Positions 17,853 to 27,193 of a stretch of DNA of 46,480 nucleotides are shown in pieces; positions within the stretch are counted from its first letter, which is position 1; each line of letters opens with the position of its first letter. The DNA lies in NCBI GenBank assembly GCA_015521615.1, contig WANW01000029.1:1-46480 (forward strand), given 5' to 3'. The notes beneath the pieces were generated by a model. That model had not been told where the DNA came from and did no database searches. It was given only the letters and a program-made list of their open reading frames with translations. The position numbers and the translations under genes were made by a program. The DNA comes from Candidatus Hydrothermarchaeota archaeon (GTDB lineage Archaea; Hydrothermarchaeota; Hydrothermarchaeia; Hydrothermarchaeales; BMS3B).

Positions 17853-17910
17853 GCTGAGACCTACGTATTGCTGATATTTAACTTATGTCGTTATCCTGCA
17901 GGTTTTTTAT

Positions 17911-18174
17911 ATGAGACTCAAAGGCATCGCCTGCTTTTCGGGCACCTGTGGCGGCGCGACGAGCAGGGTTAAAATCTACTTTGAGGAGAGGGGCAACATT
18001 TTCTACTGGGATGAGCTTTTTCCCCGCAGAGTTAAACGCTCACCTGCGGGAAAAGTTGGAAAAGCAGAAATTAAAAAGGTGATTTCAACCCTGAGACGCG
18101 AACTTTCAAAGCGCCGCTTCACCAGCGATGCCTACTATCTCCGCAAGGCGTTACATGGGCTTACGGGAGAGTAG
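17911..18174 (+). CDS. Hypothetical small protein
   Basis: 87-aa ORF with ATG, upstream AT-rich promoter, no antisense competitor. Confidence 0.6.
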   Translation: MRLKGIACFSGTCGGATSRVKIYFEERGNIFYWDELFPRRVKRSPAGKVGKAEIKKVISTLRRELSKRRFTSDAYYLRKALHGLTGE

Positions 18175-18225
18175 CCAAAAGTATATATACCACCAACTCC
18201 AGTCTTAGAAATTGGAGGTAGTAAT

Positions 18226-18354
18226 ATGGGACAGTATTACCACTGTGCAAGATGTAATGGCATCTTTGAGCACACTGAGGGTGCCTGGGCCAAGTGCCCG
18301 AGCTGCGGAGCTATGGCGGTGACCCAGGTAGAGGTCACCGGCAGGCACGGCTAA
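18226..18354 (+). CDS. 42-aa Zn-ribbon microprotein
   Basis: Manual translation MGQYYHCARCNGIFEHTEGAWAKCPSCGAMAVTQVEVTGRHG*; CxxC...CxxC; RBS ggaggt; palindromic TATA box gtatatatac at 18181. Below the ORF track cutoff. Confidence 0.85.
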   Translation: MGQYYHCARCNGIFEHTEGAWAKCPSCGAMAVTQVEVTGRHG

Positions 18355-18380
18355 ACCTTTCACCCTCTTTTTATTTTTGT

Positions 18381-18397
18381 GTTACATTTCACGTAAC
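18381..18397. promoter_or_regulatory. Inverted repeat GTTAC-N7-GTAAC upstream of the XRE regulator/ppsA operon
   Basis: GTTACATTTCACGTAAC directly upstream of the TATA-like TTTATATT at 18404-18411. Confidence 0.4.
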
Positions 18398-18448
18398 AAA
18401 AGGTTTATATTGTACGGGGGGCATTCTCTATTTGCTGTGTGATGTGAC

Positions 18449-18886
18449 ATGGTAGTAACACTTTCCAGGGTTGAGGAGCTGTTTGACAGGCTTGTTAAGG
18501 AGATTGGCGGCAGGGTGGTCGCCTCTCCGGAGCCTGGTAAGTATCTGAAGAAGCTGAGGGAGGATGCTGGCATAACCCAGGAGGAGCTTGCCAGGCTCCT
18601 CGAACTGCGCAGGGAGAGCATCTCTCGCATAGAGAACGGTACAATAACACCCACGCTGAGCTATGTGCGCAGATTTGCGAGGGTGATAGCAGCGCTGAAG
18701 ATAGTGCGTGAACTTCTGGCTCAGGAAGAAATGTCGATGCTCGCAGGGCAGCGTGGTGCAAGCTTTTCACTGCGCCTCCTCAGGCTTTGCCTGGACTTCT
18801 CTGCGCAGGAACTCAAGCAAATATCAGAACTGGGGGTTAGGGGTTATCAACGCACAAAGAAAAAAGCGTTAAGGAGGATAAAATGA
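18449..18886 (+). CDS. XRE-family HTH transcription regulator
   Basis: 'YLKKLREDAGITQEELARLLELRRESISRIENGTITPTLSYVRRFARVI'. Confidence 0.92.
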   Translation: MVVTLSRVEELFDRLVKEIGGRVVASPEPGKYLKKLREDAGITQEELARLLELRRESISRIENGTITPTLSYVRRFARVIAALKIVRELLAQEEMSMLAGQRGASFSLRLLRLCLDFSAQELKQISELGVRGYQRTKKKALRRIK

Positions 18887-21153
18887 TGAACATAGCATGG
18901 TTTGAGGATCTGGGTAAGGACGACGTAGCGATAGCTGGCGGCAAGGGTGCCAACCTGGGGGAGATGGTGAAAGCAGGCCTGCCCGTACCTCCCGGCTTTG
19001 TTGTTACGGCACAGGCATACTCCTACTTCCTGAAGGAGAGCGGCCTTGCCGAGAGGATAATGGAGATTCTGCGCGACACCGATGTGGATAACAACGACGA
19101 GCTTACAAAGGCTTCACAGGAGATACGCGAGCTTATAACCTCCTCGCCTATGCCAGAGGCTCTTGCAAAGGAGATACTTGAGAACTACCACAAGCTATCG
19201 CAGAGGGTGGGTAAAGAGGAGGAGTTCGTGGCTGTTAGAAGCTCTGCCACTGCCGAGGACCTGCCAGGTGCAAGCTTCGCTGGGCAGCAGGATACCTTTT
19301 TGAATGTAAAGGGCGATGAGGTAATAGAGTACGTGCGCCGGTGCTGGAGCTCTCTTTTCACCCCCCGCGCCATCTTCTACCGCGAGAAGAAGGGTTTCGC
19401 CCATGAGCGCGTGGCTATTGCAGTGGTTGTGCAGAAGATGGTCAACGCAGAAAAGGCAGGGGTTATGTTCTCAGTGCACCCGGCGACTGGAGAGAAGGAC
19501 AAGATTGTGATAGAGGCTGCCTGGGGACTAGGTGAGGGAGTGGTCTCCGGTACGGTTACGCCGGACCACTACGTGGTTGACAAGAATAGCAACAAGCTCC
19601 TGCACAAGGAGATTGCCATGAAGGAGATAATGTTCACAAAGGACGAGAAGACTGGCAAGACAGTCAAGGTTAAGCTCCCACCCGAGCGCGCGGGGGCGCA
19701 GGTGCTCACCGAGGAGGAGATTGCCCAACTCGCGGAGCTTGGCAAGAAGGTGGAGGAGCACTTTGGCTCACCCCAGGATATAGAGTGGGCCTATGAGGCG
19801 GGTGAACTATACCTGCTGCAGTCGAGGCCTATAACTGTGCTTTACGAGAAGGAGGCCGAAGAAGAGGAGGAGAGCGAAGCGAAAGAGGTGCTTGTCAAGG
19901 GTTTAGCCGCAAGTCCCGGGATAGGCTCCGGTAAGGTTAAGGTAATATTCAGTGTAGATGAGCTGGACAAGATAAAGGAGGGAGACGTGCTCGTTACGAC
20001 GATGACAAACCCTGACATGGTGCCCGCAATGAAGCGTGCCTCGGCAATAGTCACCGACGAAGGCGGAATGACTTGCCACGCTGCTATTGTGAGCCGTGAG
20101 CTCGGCATACCCTGCGTCGTGGGTACCGGAGAGGCAACGAAGGTGCTGAGCGACGGGATGGAGGTGACCGTAGACGGCACCCGAGGCGTTGTGTACCGCG
20201 GGCTGACGAAGGTGAAGGAAGAGAAGCGGGAGGAGGCGGTGGCGGCGGCGCCGCCCAAGATAGTAACTGCCACAGAGATAAAGGTGAACATCAGCATACC
20301 CGAGGTTGCACCCAGGGTCGCGCCCATTGCGGATGGCGTTGGCCTGCTGCGCGTGGAGCACCTCATTCTGGGCATAGGCAAGCATCCGATGAAGTTCATC
20401 CGCGAGGGCAGAGAGGAGGAGCTGATAGAGAAGATTGCCGAGGGCGTGCGCAAGGTGGCGCAGCCCTTCTATCCCAAGCCGGTGTGGTACCGCACCCTCG
20501 ACGCACCCACAGATGAGTTCCGTGGTCTTGAGGGAGGCGAAGATGAGCCTGTGGAGCACAATCCCATGCTCGGCTGGCGTGGTGTTCGCCGCGCCATAGA
20601 CCAGCCGGAGCTGCTCAGAGCTGAATTCAAGGCTATCAAGAAGCTTGTGGACGAAGGCTACACCAACATCGGCGTTATGATACCCCTGGTGCAGCATCCT
20701 GAGGAGCTGCGCAGGGCGAAGGAGATTGCCCGCGAGGTGGGACTTGAGCCTCACCGTGACGTCAAGTTCGGTATAATGGTGGAGATTCCAGCGGCGGCGC
20801 TGATTATAGAGGACTTCATCCGTGAGGGCGTGGACTTCATAAGCTTTGGCACCAACGACCTTACTCAGTACACCCTTGCGGTGGACAGGAACAACGAGCG
20901 CGTAGCAAAGCTGTACACCGAGAAGCACCCGGCAGTGATGAAGCTCATAGAGATGGTGATAAAGGCGTGCCGCGCCCACGGCGTGGAAACAAGCATCTGC
21001 GGCCAGGCGGGTAGCGACCCGGAGGTTGCAAAGCGCCTTGTGGAGTTCGGAATCTCCAGCATCTCCGCAAATCCTGATGCGGTGCAGGCGATACGTGAGA
21101 TGGTCGCGAGAACGGAGCTCAGGTTGCTGCTGGACAGGGCACGGGAGGGGTAG
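18883..21153 (+). CDS. ppsA: Phosphoenolpyruvate synthase
   Basis: 'GGKGANLGEMVKAGLPVPPGFVVTAQAY', swivelling-domain His 'DEGGMTCHAAIVSRELGIPCVVGTG', C-terminal 'CGQAGSDPEVAKRLVEFGISSISANPDAV'. Confidence 0.97.
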   Translation: MMNIAWFEDLGKDDVAIAGGKGANLGEMVKAGLPVPPGFVVTAQAYSYFLKESGLAERIMEILRDTDVDNNDELTKASQEIRELITSSPMPEALAKEILENYHKLSQRVGKEEEFVAVRSSATAEDLPGASFAGQQDTFLNVKGDEVIEYVRRCWSSLFTPRAIFYREKKGFAHERVAIAVVVQKMVNAEKAGVMFSVHPATGEKDKIVIEAAWGLGEGVVSGTVTPDHYVVDKNSNKLLHKEIAMKEIMFTKDEKTGKTVKVKLPPERAGAQVLTEEEIAQLAELGKKVEEHFGSPQDIEWAYEAGELYLLQSRPITVLYEKEAEEEEESEAKEVLVKGLAASPGIGSGKVKVIFSVDELDKIKEGDVLVTTMTNPDMVPAMKRASAIVTDEGGMTCHAAIVSRELGIPCVVGTGEATKVLSDGMEVTVDGTRGVVYRGLTKVKEEKREEAVAAAPPKIVTATEIKVNISIPEVAPRVAPIADGVGLLRVEHLILGIGKHPMKFIREGREEELIEKIAEGVRKVAQPFYPKPVWYRTLDAPTDEFRGLEGGEDEPVEHNPMLGWRGVRRAIDQPELLRAEFKAIKKLVDEGYTNIGVMIPLVQHPEELRRAKEIAREVGLEPHRDVKFGIMVEIPAAALIIEDFIREGVDFISFGTNDLTQYTLAVDRNNERVAKLYTEKHPAVMKLIEMVIKACRAHGVETSICGQAGSDPEVAKRLVEFGISSISANPDAVQAIREMVARTELRLLLDRAREG

Positions 21154-21779
21154 TGCCTCCTTTTATTCTTTTTCCTATGGCGAAGGGTATGCATGGAATT
21201 TTCCCGGAGAGGCGGGACTTCATCGAGGGGCTGGCACTTCTCACTCTCGGGAGCGTTGCAGGCAGTATATTCATAACTCTGCTATATCTTGTGCATCCAG
21301 GATCCGCTCCTGCCGTGGCCAGCGTCGCAATGCAGGTGGTTAACACAAAGGTTGAGGCGGCGAGAAGCGCAGGTCTCGGGATGGAGGCCGGAATTTTTTT
21401 CGCCAACTTACTGGCAGTGTGCATAATCATCCTTTTTCCCGCATTCGCATATCGTGTTGAGAGGGACAGGAGGTTTGCCTACTCCACTGTGCCAAGGCTC
21501 ATGATGGTACTCATAGGCTTTGAGAGCATAGGCCTGACCTCCCCACCACTCCTGGACCTCAAGGGCTATGTACTCTTCCTCCTCTACCTCCTTCCCCATG
21601 GCACATTTGAGCTCAGCTCCCTCGCAATAGCATACACCATAGCAAGGAAAGGAGGTTTTTCCCAGGGCGCTGGAGCAAGGGCTCTCCTCGCCCTTCTACT
21701 TCTAATCCCTGCAGCTTATATAGAGGTGCACATCTCTCTGAGCTTTGCGCAGCACACCATCCAGGCACTGCCCGGCTAG
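21153..21779 (+). CDS. Stage II sporulation protein M-like (SpoIIM/DUF95) membrane protein
   Basis: 'LYLLPHGTFELSSLAIAYTIA' signature, multi-TM. Start may be ATG at 21177. Confidence 0.8.
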   Translation: MPPFILFPMAKGMHGIFPERRDFIEGLALLTLGSVAGSIFITLLYLVHPGSAPAVASVAMQVVNTKVEAARSAGLGMEAGIFFANLLAVCIIILFPAFAYRVERDRRFAYSTVPRLMMVLIGFESIGLTSPPLLDLKGYVLFLLYLLPHGTFELSSLAIAYTIARKGGFSQGAGARALLALLLLIPAAYIEVHISLSFAQHTIQALPG

Positions 21780-22537
21780 TCCACCTGATTCAGCCTTATC
21801 CTTACCGTCGCCACGGGGTCTATGGGGTCATTGCTGTATATGTACACCTCACGGATGATGTAGCCTCTCAGGTCAGGGTGAACAGTGGGGTCATAGTACA
21901 CCTTCAGGATAGCGGTCTCACCAGGCGCAAGCCTTGCACTCCAGTCAGCAGGCCCGCTGCCCTCGCCCATGTCCATTCCAAACCTTGGTCCCTCAACACC
22001 GTTAACCACAAGCGAGGCGGTTGTGCACCCGCAGGAGGTGGCCAGGTTTGTGATTACCAGCTCCTTCTTGCCCTCATTCTTAATGTGGAATATGGTTTCA
22101 ATCACTCCGCCTCGAACGCTCACATTGCCCAGGTCAGCACTAACCGGAAACACGTTTATCTGTGGTCTATCCTTTGGAGCGTTTTTAATCAGGTACTCCC
22201 TGAACTCTGCCTTTGCGGCCTCATCCCTGAAGGAGTCCATGCCGTACCTCGCAACATACTTGCTAATCACCTGCATTTTACTCATACCAGAGTCTATTAA
22301 ACCATCGGCATAGGCCTTGCGCTCTATGGCAAGTTCACAGCACTTTGCACTTATAGGTTCACCACAGCACGGACACTGAAAGATGTTGTAAATCTCATCA
22401 TAGCTTACCTGAACCCCATTGCTAGAAGGTAAAGCCGAAAATTTGGCCGCCACAAGTCCACTTGCACCGCCGAGAAGAAAAACCAGCATAAGGAGAGCGG
22501 CAATGTATCTTCTATCAGCCGGGATTCCTATCATCAT
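21776..22537 (-). CDS. DUF1573 protein with CcmH-like N-terminal domain
   Basis: 'DEIYNIFQCPCCGEPISAKCCELAIERKAYADGLIDSGMSKMQVISKYVARYG' (CcmH-like) then 'FPVSADLGNVSVRGGVIETIFHIKNEGKKELVITNLATSCGCTTA' (DUF1573). Confidence 0.8.
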   Translation of the reverse strand: MMIGIPADRRYIAALLMLVFLLGGASGLVAAKFSALPSSNGVQVSYDEIYNIFQCPCCGEPISAKCCELAIERKAYADGLIDSGMSKMQVISKYVARYGMDSFRDEAAKAEFREYLIKNAPKDRPQINVFPVSADLGNVSVRGGVIETIFHIKNEGKKELVITNLATSCGCTTASLVVNGVEGPRFGMDMGEGSGPADWSARLAPGETAILKVYYDPTVHPDLRGYIIREVYIYSNDPIDPVATVRIRLNQVD

Positions 22538-22557
22538 TAACTCTTTGCTGGTGCCTT

Positions 22558-23823
22558 TTATCTCCTTTTTCCCAAATTTCTACCAATTTCCCTCCTGATG
22601 CCTATAAGTGAGGCAACACCTGCGAAAGTCAGGCTGAGCGACGATGCAATGGCAGCGCCTGTTGTGCCGAATCCTGGAATGAGAAGGAGGTTGAGGAGCA
22701 CATCCAGGACAGCGGCAGCAGCAAGAATCTTCATCGGCGTAGTGGGCTTACCCAGGCCCTGAAATATTCCAGAATTCACCGTGAAAAATCCATAAAAGAA
22801 ACTGCCCACTGTCAGGATTCTGAAGGGCAATGCCGCCTCGGCATATGCTGAGCCGAAGAGCAGGATGATTATCTGCTTTGCAAATAGCAGGGCTATAGCA
22901 GTGGCGACGCCTAGGATTGGAAAAAGCAGCCTGTAGGATCCTTCCACCTGCTTCCTCAGCGCCGTGACGTCGTTTTTTGCGCTCAGCGCAGCTACTCTTG
23001 GGAGCAACGCGGCGGTGAGTGCCGATGCAAAGGCCAGGCCGAGCCTTGCAGTTGGCGAGGCAGCACTGTAAATGCCCACTTCCTGGGGCGGAAGGAAAAC
23101 ACCAAGCAAAAGGATGTCCACATAGGCGAGGGCAAAGGCGGCGACAGAAGTCAGGGAAACAGGGACAGAAAAAAGGAAAACCTCCTTGAAGGCGGAAAAA
23201 CTTCTTCCTGCACAAGAGATTCCAAGGTTACGGAAGATGAAATACGCGAGCAATGTTGTTACAGCAAATCCCAGAGTTGAGCCCAGAATTGCGCTATTCG
23301 CGGTGGCTGAGATGAATAGCACGAGAGAGAGCGCAAATGCTATCCTCAGCGCCTGCTGTGCCGCCAGGGTTAAGGAGAGAGTGCCAAATCTCTTTAGCCC
23401 CTGAAGTACACCGGAGATTGCAGCAATGGCAAAGCCAAAGGGCAGTGCAATGGCGGAGATGCGAATTGTGGTAACAAGTGAGGGCTCATGGAATACCTCA
23501 ATTGCGAGCGGGGCTAAAGCAAAGAAAACTGCACCAAGAAGTGCCCCTGCCAGGGTGTAGTAGAGCAGCGAGGAGGTGGCGATTTCGTCCCGCCGGCGAA
23601 GCTCACCCTTTGCCTGCCCTTCAGCGATGAACTTTGCCAGGCTCGGTGCTATTCCTGATGAGGCGAGCACGACCACGAGAAACTGCAGGGGCAGCGCTAG
23701 GTTGAGGAGACCGAACTCATAGGGGGAGAGCAGCCTTCCCATAAGAATACGGTACACATAGCTGCCAAAGCGCACTGCAAGGTTGCTCAGAGTGAGCAGC
23801 AGGCTCGACCTGAGGAGGCTCAT
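22558..23823 (-). CDS. Flippase / polysaccharide biosynthesis membrane protein
   Basis: Multi-TM; 'LLSPYEFGLLNLALPLQFLVVVLASSGIAPSLAKFIAEG', 'PTTPMKILAAAAVLDVLLNLLLIPGFGTTGAAIAS'. Confidence 0.92.
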   Translation of the reverse strand: MSLLRSSLLLTLSNLAVRFGSYVYRILMGRLLSPYEFGLLNLALPLQFLVVVLASSGIAPSLAKFIAEGQAKGELRRRDEIATSSLLYYTLAGALLGAVFFALAPLAIEVFHEPSLVTTIRISAIALPFGFAIAAISGVLQGLKRFGTLSLTLAAQQALRIAFALSLVLFISATANSAILGSTLGFAVTTLLAYFIFRNLGISCAGRSFSAFKEVFLFSVPVSLTSVAAFALAYVDILLLGVFLPPQEVGIYSAASPTARLGLAFASALTAALLPRVAALSAKNDVTALRKQVEGSYRLLFPILGVATAIALLFAKQIIILLFGSAYAEAALPFRILTVGSFFYGFFTVNSGIFQGLGKPTTPMKILAAAAVLDVLLNLLLIPGFGTTGAAIASSLSLTFAGVASLIGIRREIGRNLGKRR

Positions 23824-23905
23824 CCCTTAAGCTTGGGGGAGGGTGGATAATAAGGGTTTTGCCGCAGAGGCAAAGGTAACATATGGATAAGGTCAATTTA
23901 TCAGC

Positions 23906-24778
23906 ATGCGGGCGCAGGCTTCCTACGATGCACAAGCCACAGAAATCGCCGCACGCAAAATCTCCGAGCTCAGGCGCAGGCTGGGCGTAAGCCTGGAAAT
24001 CACCACACCGAAGGTGTACACCTACAGCGTTTCGCTCGTCGCAGAGCTGCTCAGGTTTTTTCTGGAGCTGGTGCTCTGGCCCCTGTGGCTTCGCGCAGGT
24101 GCGCCCTGGCGGGGCAGCTACCTCCCAGACTGCGAGGAGGCGAAGATAACCTGCCCCCGGGGCGATGCCGCCACTCTGGAGCACGAGGTGAGGCATCACT
24201 TCTGCCACCAGCTCAGGTGCAGGGGCTATGCCCTCCCGCGGGTGCAGAAATTTATGCGGGAGTACTACTGGAGCGATAGGCATGCCGCAATAGCGGCTAG
24301 AAAAGCGAGGGTGAGCGAGGACTCAGAGGAGGCGAGAGTTTTACTTATGCTTTCGAAGGGTGTGTTCCCCGGGAGCAGGCGCCTGAGCGAGGTGCTCGCA
24401 GACATCATCGCCGAGGCGTCGCCCTGGGTAAGTGAGGGCTTCGCCTCCGAGGGCAGCCTCCTTGACCTAGCAAGGGCGCCCCTCAAGATTCTGCTCGCTT
24501 TCGCGGCAGTTATGCTAATAGCCTCGCTTCTCCTCATGCTTCCCGCGCTCTCACCCATCAAGGCGGCAGGCGCCGCCTACTTAGCTGGAGGCGTCGCAGC
24601 GGTGAGCTACCGCTTCCTGCGCACTCTGGGCTTGGACATAGGAGCGCTCAGGTGGAGGTGGCTCCGCCTCAGCGTCGACGATGTCCAGGCTGCGAAGCTG
24701 CTGCTCTTCCCCCCGGGGCACGGGAGGAGTGCGCGGCAGATACTCGAAAAGCTGGAAGATTACCGCATCACCCTCTGA
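23906..24778 (+). CDS. Uncharacterised membrane protein with HExxH motif
   Basis: 'ATLEHEVRHHFCHQLRCRGYALPRVQKFMREYYWSDRHAAIAARKA' contains HEVRH; hydrophobic segments near the N-terminus and C-terminal half. Confidence 0.65.
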   Translation: MRAQASYDAQATEIAARKISELRRRLGVSLEITTPKVYTYSVSLVAELLRFFLELVLWPLWLRAGAPWRGSYLPDCEEAKITCPRGDAATLEHEVRHHFCHQLRCRGYALPRVQKFMREYYWSDRHAAIAARKARVSEDSEEARVLLMLSKGVFPGSRRLSEVLADIIAEASPWVSEGFASEGSLLDLARAPLKILLAFAAVMLIASLLLMLPALSPIKAAGAAYLAGGVAAVSYRFLRTLGLDIGALRWRWLRLSVDDVQAAKLLLFPPGHGRSARQILEKLEDYRITL

Positions 24779-25742
24779 GTATCCTCAGGGTGTTGAGAAC
24801 CACCTCAGGCTTTAAAGAGTACAGAAGCGAGGTCTCGGCGTAGCCCGAGAACATGCAACGCCTGCAGCTGCGCATGAGCTGCCTCGCCTCCCTCGCCGCA
24901 GGAGAGCGCCACAGCTCGGCTAAGCTATGCTCCCTTATGCTGCCCACCCTGCCGAAGCAGGTCTCCACGTGTCCCGCCGCATCAACGTGAAGCATCAGCG
25001 CATGAACTGCGCATTTAAACCCTGGCTCAAGGCGCTTCATCATTTTAAGATAGGTGAGGGAGTTCAGCACCCTTCTGCCCGCCTTTTTCATTCTGATGAG
25101 CTCCTCTACAGCACGCTCGTACCTCTCCCTGCTCCTTATCTCCAGCCACCTCCACTCCCGCTCCGGCACCTCCTCAAACCTGTGCACCGGCTCAAAGCTT
25201 ATCCCCGCATTGTAGCGCTCCGCCAGCTCCACCAGCTTTTCAAGCTCCCCCAGGTTTGCCTCGCACACCACGCAGTTTATGCCCACCTTTACTCCACGCC
25301 TGCGCGCCTCCTGAAGGCTGCGCAGGGCATGCTCTATCTCCACCCCTCTCAGCCTGCGGTACACCTGAGAGGTGCCGTCTATGGAGACGCTCATGTAGTC
25401 CAGGTAGGGGGCAGCGCTGGCAACCCGCCTCCAGAGCACGCCGTTGGTGATGAGGTAGGTGCGCATCCCCAGGCTCTTCGCATGCCTGAGGCACTCCTCT
25501 AGGTCCTTTCTCAGCAGCGGCTCGCCGCCCCAGACGGTGTAAACAGCACAGCCGAGCTTAGCTGCATGCGCTATGAGCCCCTTCACCTCCCGCGTGCCAA
25601 GCTCCTCCCCGCTCTGCCGGCGCCAGAAGGGGCAGAAGGGACAGCGCAGGTTGCAGCGCAGCGTAATCTGGTGGCACAGCACAACCGGCGTGGGAGCGCC
25701 CAGATAGCTCCTAACAAATCCCCTCAGAACCCTCAGCAGCAT
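24768..25742 (-). CDS. Radical SAM/SPASM-like protein
   Basis: 'CHQITLRCNLRCPFCPFWRR' radical SAM cluster; C-terminal 'CAVHALMLHVDAAGHVETCFGRVGSIREHSLAELWRSPAAREARQLMRSCRRCMF'. Confidence 0.92.
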   Translation of the reverse strand: MLLRVLRGFVRSYLGAPTPVVLCHQITLRCNLRCPFCPFWRRQSGEELGTREVKGLIAHAAKLGCAVYTVWGGEPLLRKDLEECLRHAKSLGMRTYLITNGVLWRRVASAAPYLDYMSVSIDGTSQVYRRLRGVEIEHALRSLQEARRRGVKVGINCVVCEANLGELEKLVELAERYNAGISFEPVHRFEEVPEREWRWLEIRSRERYERAVEELIRMKKAGRRVLNSLTYLKMMKRLEPGFKCAVHALMLHVDAAGHVETCFGRVGSIREHSLAELWRSPAAREARQLMRSCRRCMFSGYAETSLLYSLKPEVVLNTLRILRG

Positions 25743-25813
25743 GGCATAAATAAAACTTCTGCACCACAGCGCTTAAAGGTTGGGGGTTTGGTAAGCGCCT
25801 GCCAATTACCCTT

Positions 25814-27193
25814 TCAAAGCCCCATCAAATACTCGTGCATCGCCTGCGCGGCGCGCTTACCCGCGCCCATCGCGGCTATAACCGTGGCCTGCCCCGTGGT
25901 TATATCTCCGCCAGCGAAGACACCCTGCTTTGAGGTCCTGCCCTGCTCATCCACCACTATGGTGCCCCACCTGGTGGTCTTCAGCTCGGGGTGCTTCATC
26001 GCTATTATGGGGTTGGGGCTCTGCCCTATGGCTATTATCGCCGTGCTTGCTTCAACCTCAAACTCCGAGCCCTGCACGGGTACAGGGCGGCAGCGCCCGC
26101 TCTCATCAGGCTCGCCCAGCTCGCAGTGCAGACAGCGCACCGCTCGCAGGGAGAAGCGCTTATCGCCCAGAAAGGCCACCGGCTGGGTGAGGAACCTGAA
26201 CTTTATGCCCTCCTCGCGTGCATGCATAACCTCCTCCCTGCGCGCAGGCATCTCAGCCTCGCTCCTGCGATAGAGCACCGTCACCTCTGCACCAAGGCGG
26301 CGTGCGCAGCGCGCCGCGTCCATGGCAACATTGCCTGCGCCTATAACAACAGCTTTGTCGCCCACCTTCACTGGGGTGTCGTACTCCGGGAAGAGGTAGG
26401 CCTTCATCAGGTTAACCCTGAAGAGGAACTCGTTGCCCGAGTAGATGCCATTCAGGTTCTCCCCGGGTATGCCCAGGAAGCGCGGCAGCCCTGCACCAGT
26501 GCCCAGGAAGACCGCGTGGTAGCCGAGCTCAAACAGCTCGTCTATGTCGTAGGTTGCGCCTATGAGCACATTCGTCTCAATCTCCACCCCCAGGCTCCTA
26601 ACGTACTCCAGCTCAGCGCTCAGCACAGCTCTGGGCAGGCGGAACTCGGGTATCCCGTAGGCGAGTACCCCTCCTGGCTCGTGCAGTGCCTCAAAAATTG
26701 TAACCCTGTGCCCCCTCTCGGCTAAGTAGGCGGCTACGGTTAAGCCTGCGGGACCAGAACCCACGACGGCTGCGCTCTTTCCGCTCGGCTTTGCCACCTC
26801 GGGCTTTCTCACCCCCTTCGCACGCTCCCAGTCGGCAGCAAAGCGCTCCAGCCTGCCTATGGCGAGGGGCTCAAAGCGCTTCCCCAGCCTGCACCTCGCC
26901 TCGCACTGCTTCTCCTGAGGACACACCCTGCCAGTTATTCCCGGAAGGTAGTTGCTCTCCCTTATAATCGCTATAGCACCTTCAAAATCTCCCTCGCGTA
27001 TCGCCTGCACAAAGGCGGGGATGTCTATGCCAACGGGGCAGCCGCTGACACAGGGCTTGTCCTTGCACTGCAGGCAGCGGCTCGCCTCCTGCATCGCCTC
27101 TTCTTCATTGTAGCCCAGGGCTACCTCCGCAAAGCTCTTCACCCTCTCCTCAGGAGAGAGTTCCCTCATTGGTACGCGTTTCTCCCTGCTCAT
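25814..27193 (-). CDS. Glutamate synthase small subunit-like / NfnB-like NAD(P)H oxidoreductase
   Basis: 'ASRCLQCKDKPCVSGCPVGIDIPAFVQAI', 'VVGSGPAGLTVAAYLAERGHRVTIFEALHEPGG'. Confidence 0.93.
   Translation of the reverse strand: MSREKRVPMRELSPEERVKSFAEVALGYNEEEAMQEASRCLQCKDKPCVSGCPVGIDIPAFVQAIREGDFEGAIAIIRESNYLPGITGRVCPQEKQCEARCRLGKRFEPLAIGRLERFAADWERAKGVRKPEVAKPSGKSAAVVGSGPAGLTVAAYLAERGHRVTIFEALHEPGGVLAYGIPEFRLPRAVLSAELEYVRSLGVEIETNVLIGATYDIDELFELGYHAVFLGTGAGLPRFLGIPGENLNGIYSGNEFLFRVNLMKAYLFPEYDTPVKVGDKAVVIGAGNVAMDAARCARRLGAEVTVLYRRSEAEMPARREEVMHAREEGIKFRFLTQPVAFLGDKRFSLRAVRCLHCELGEPDESGRCRPVPVQGSEFEVEASTAIIAIGQSPNPIIAMKHPELKTTRWGTIVVDEQGRTSKQGVFAGGDITTGQATVIAAMGAGKRAAQAMHEYLMGL

Noticed and set aside
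19903-20979. Long minus-strand ORF (358 aa) antisense to ppsA
   Set aside because: Mirror frame of a strongly conserved gene; composition (His/Leu/Tyr-rich, no motifs) typical of GC-rich antisense ORFs.
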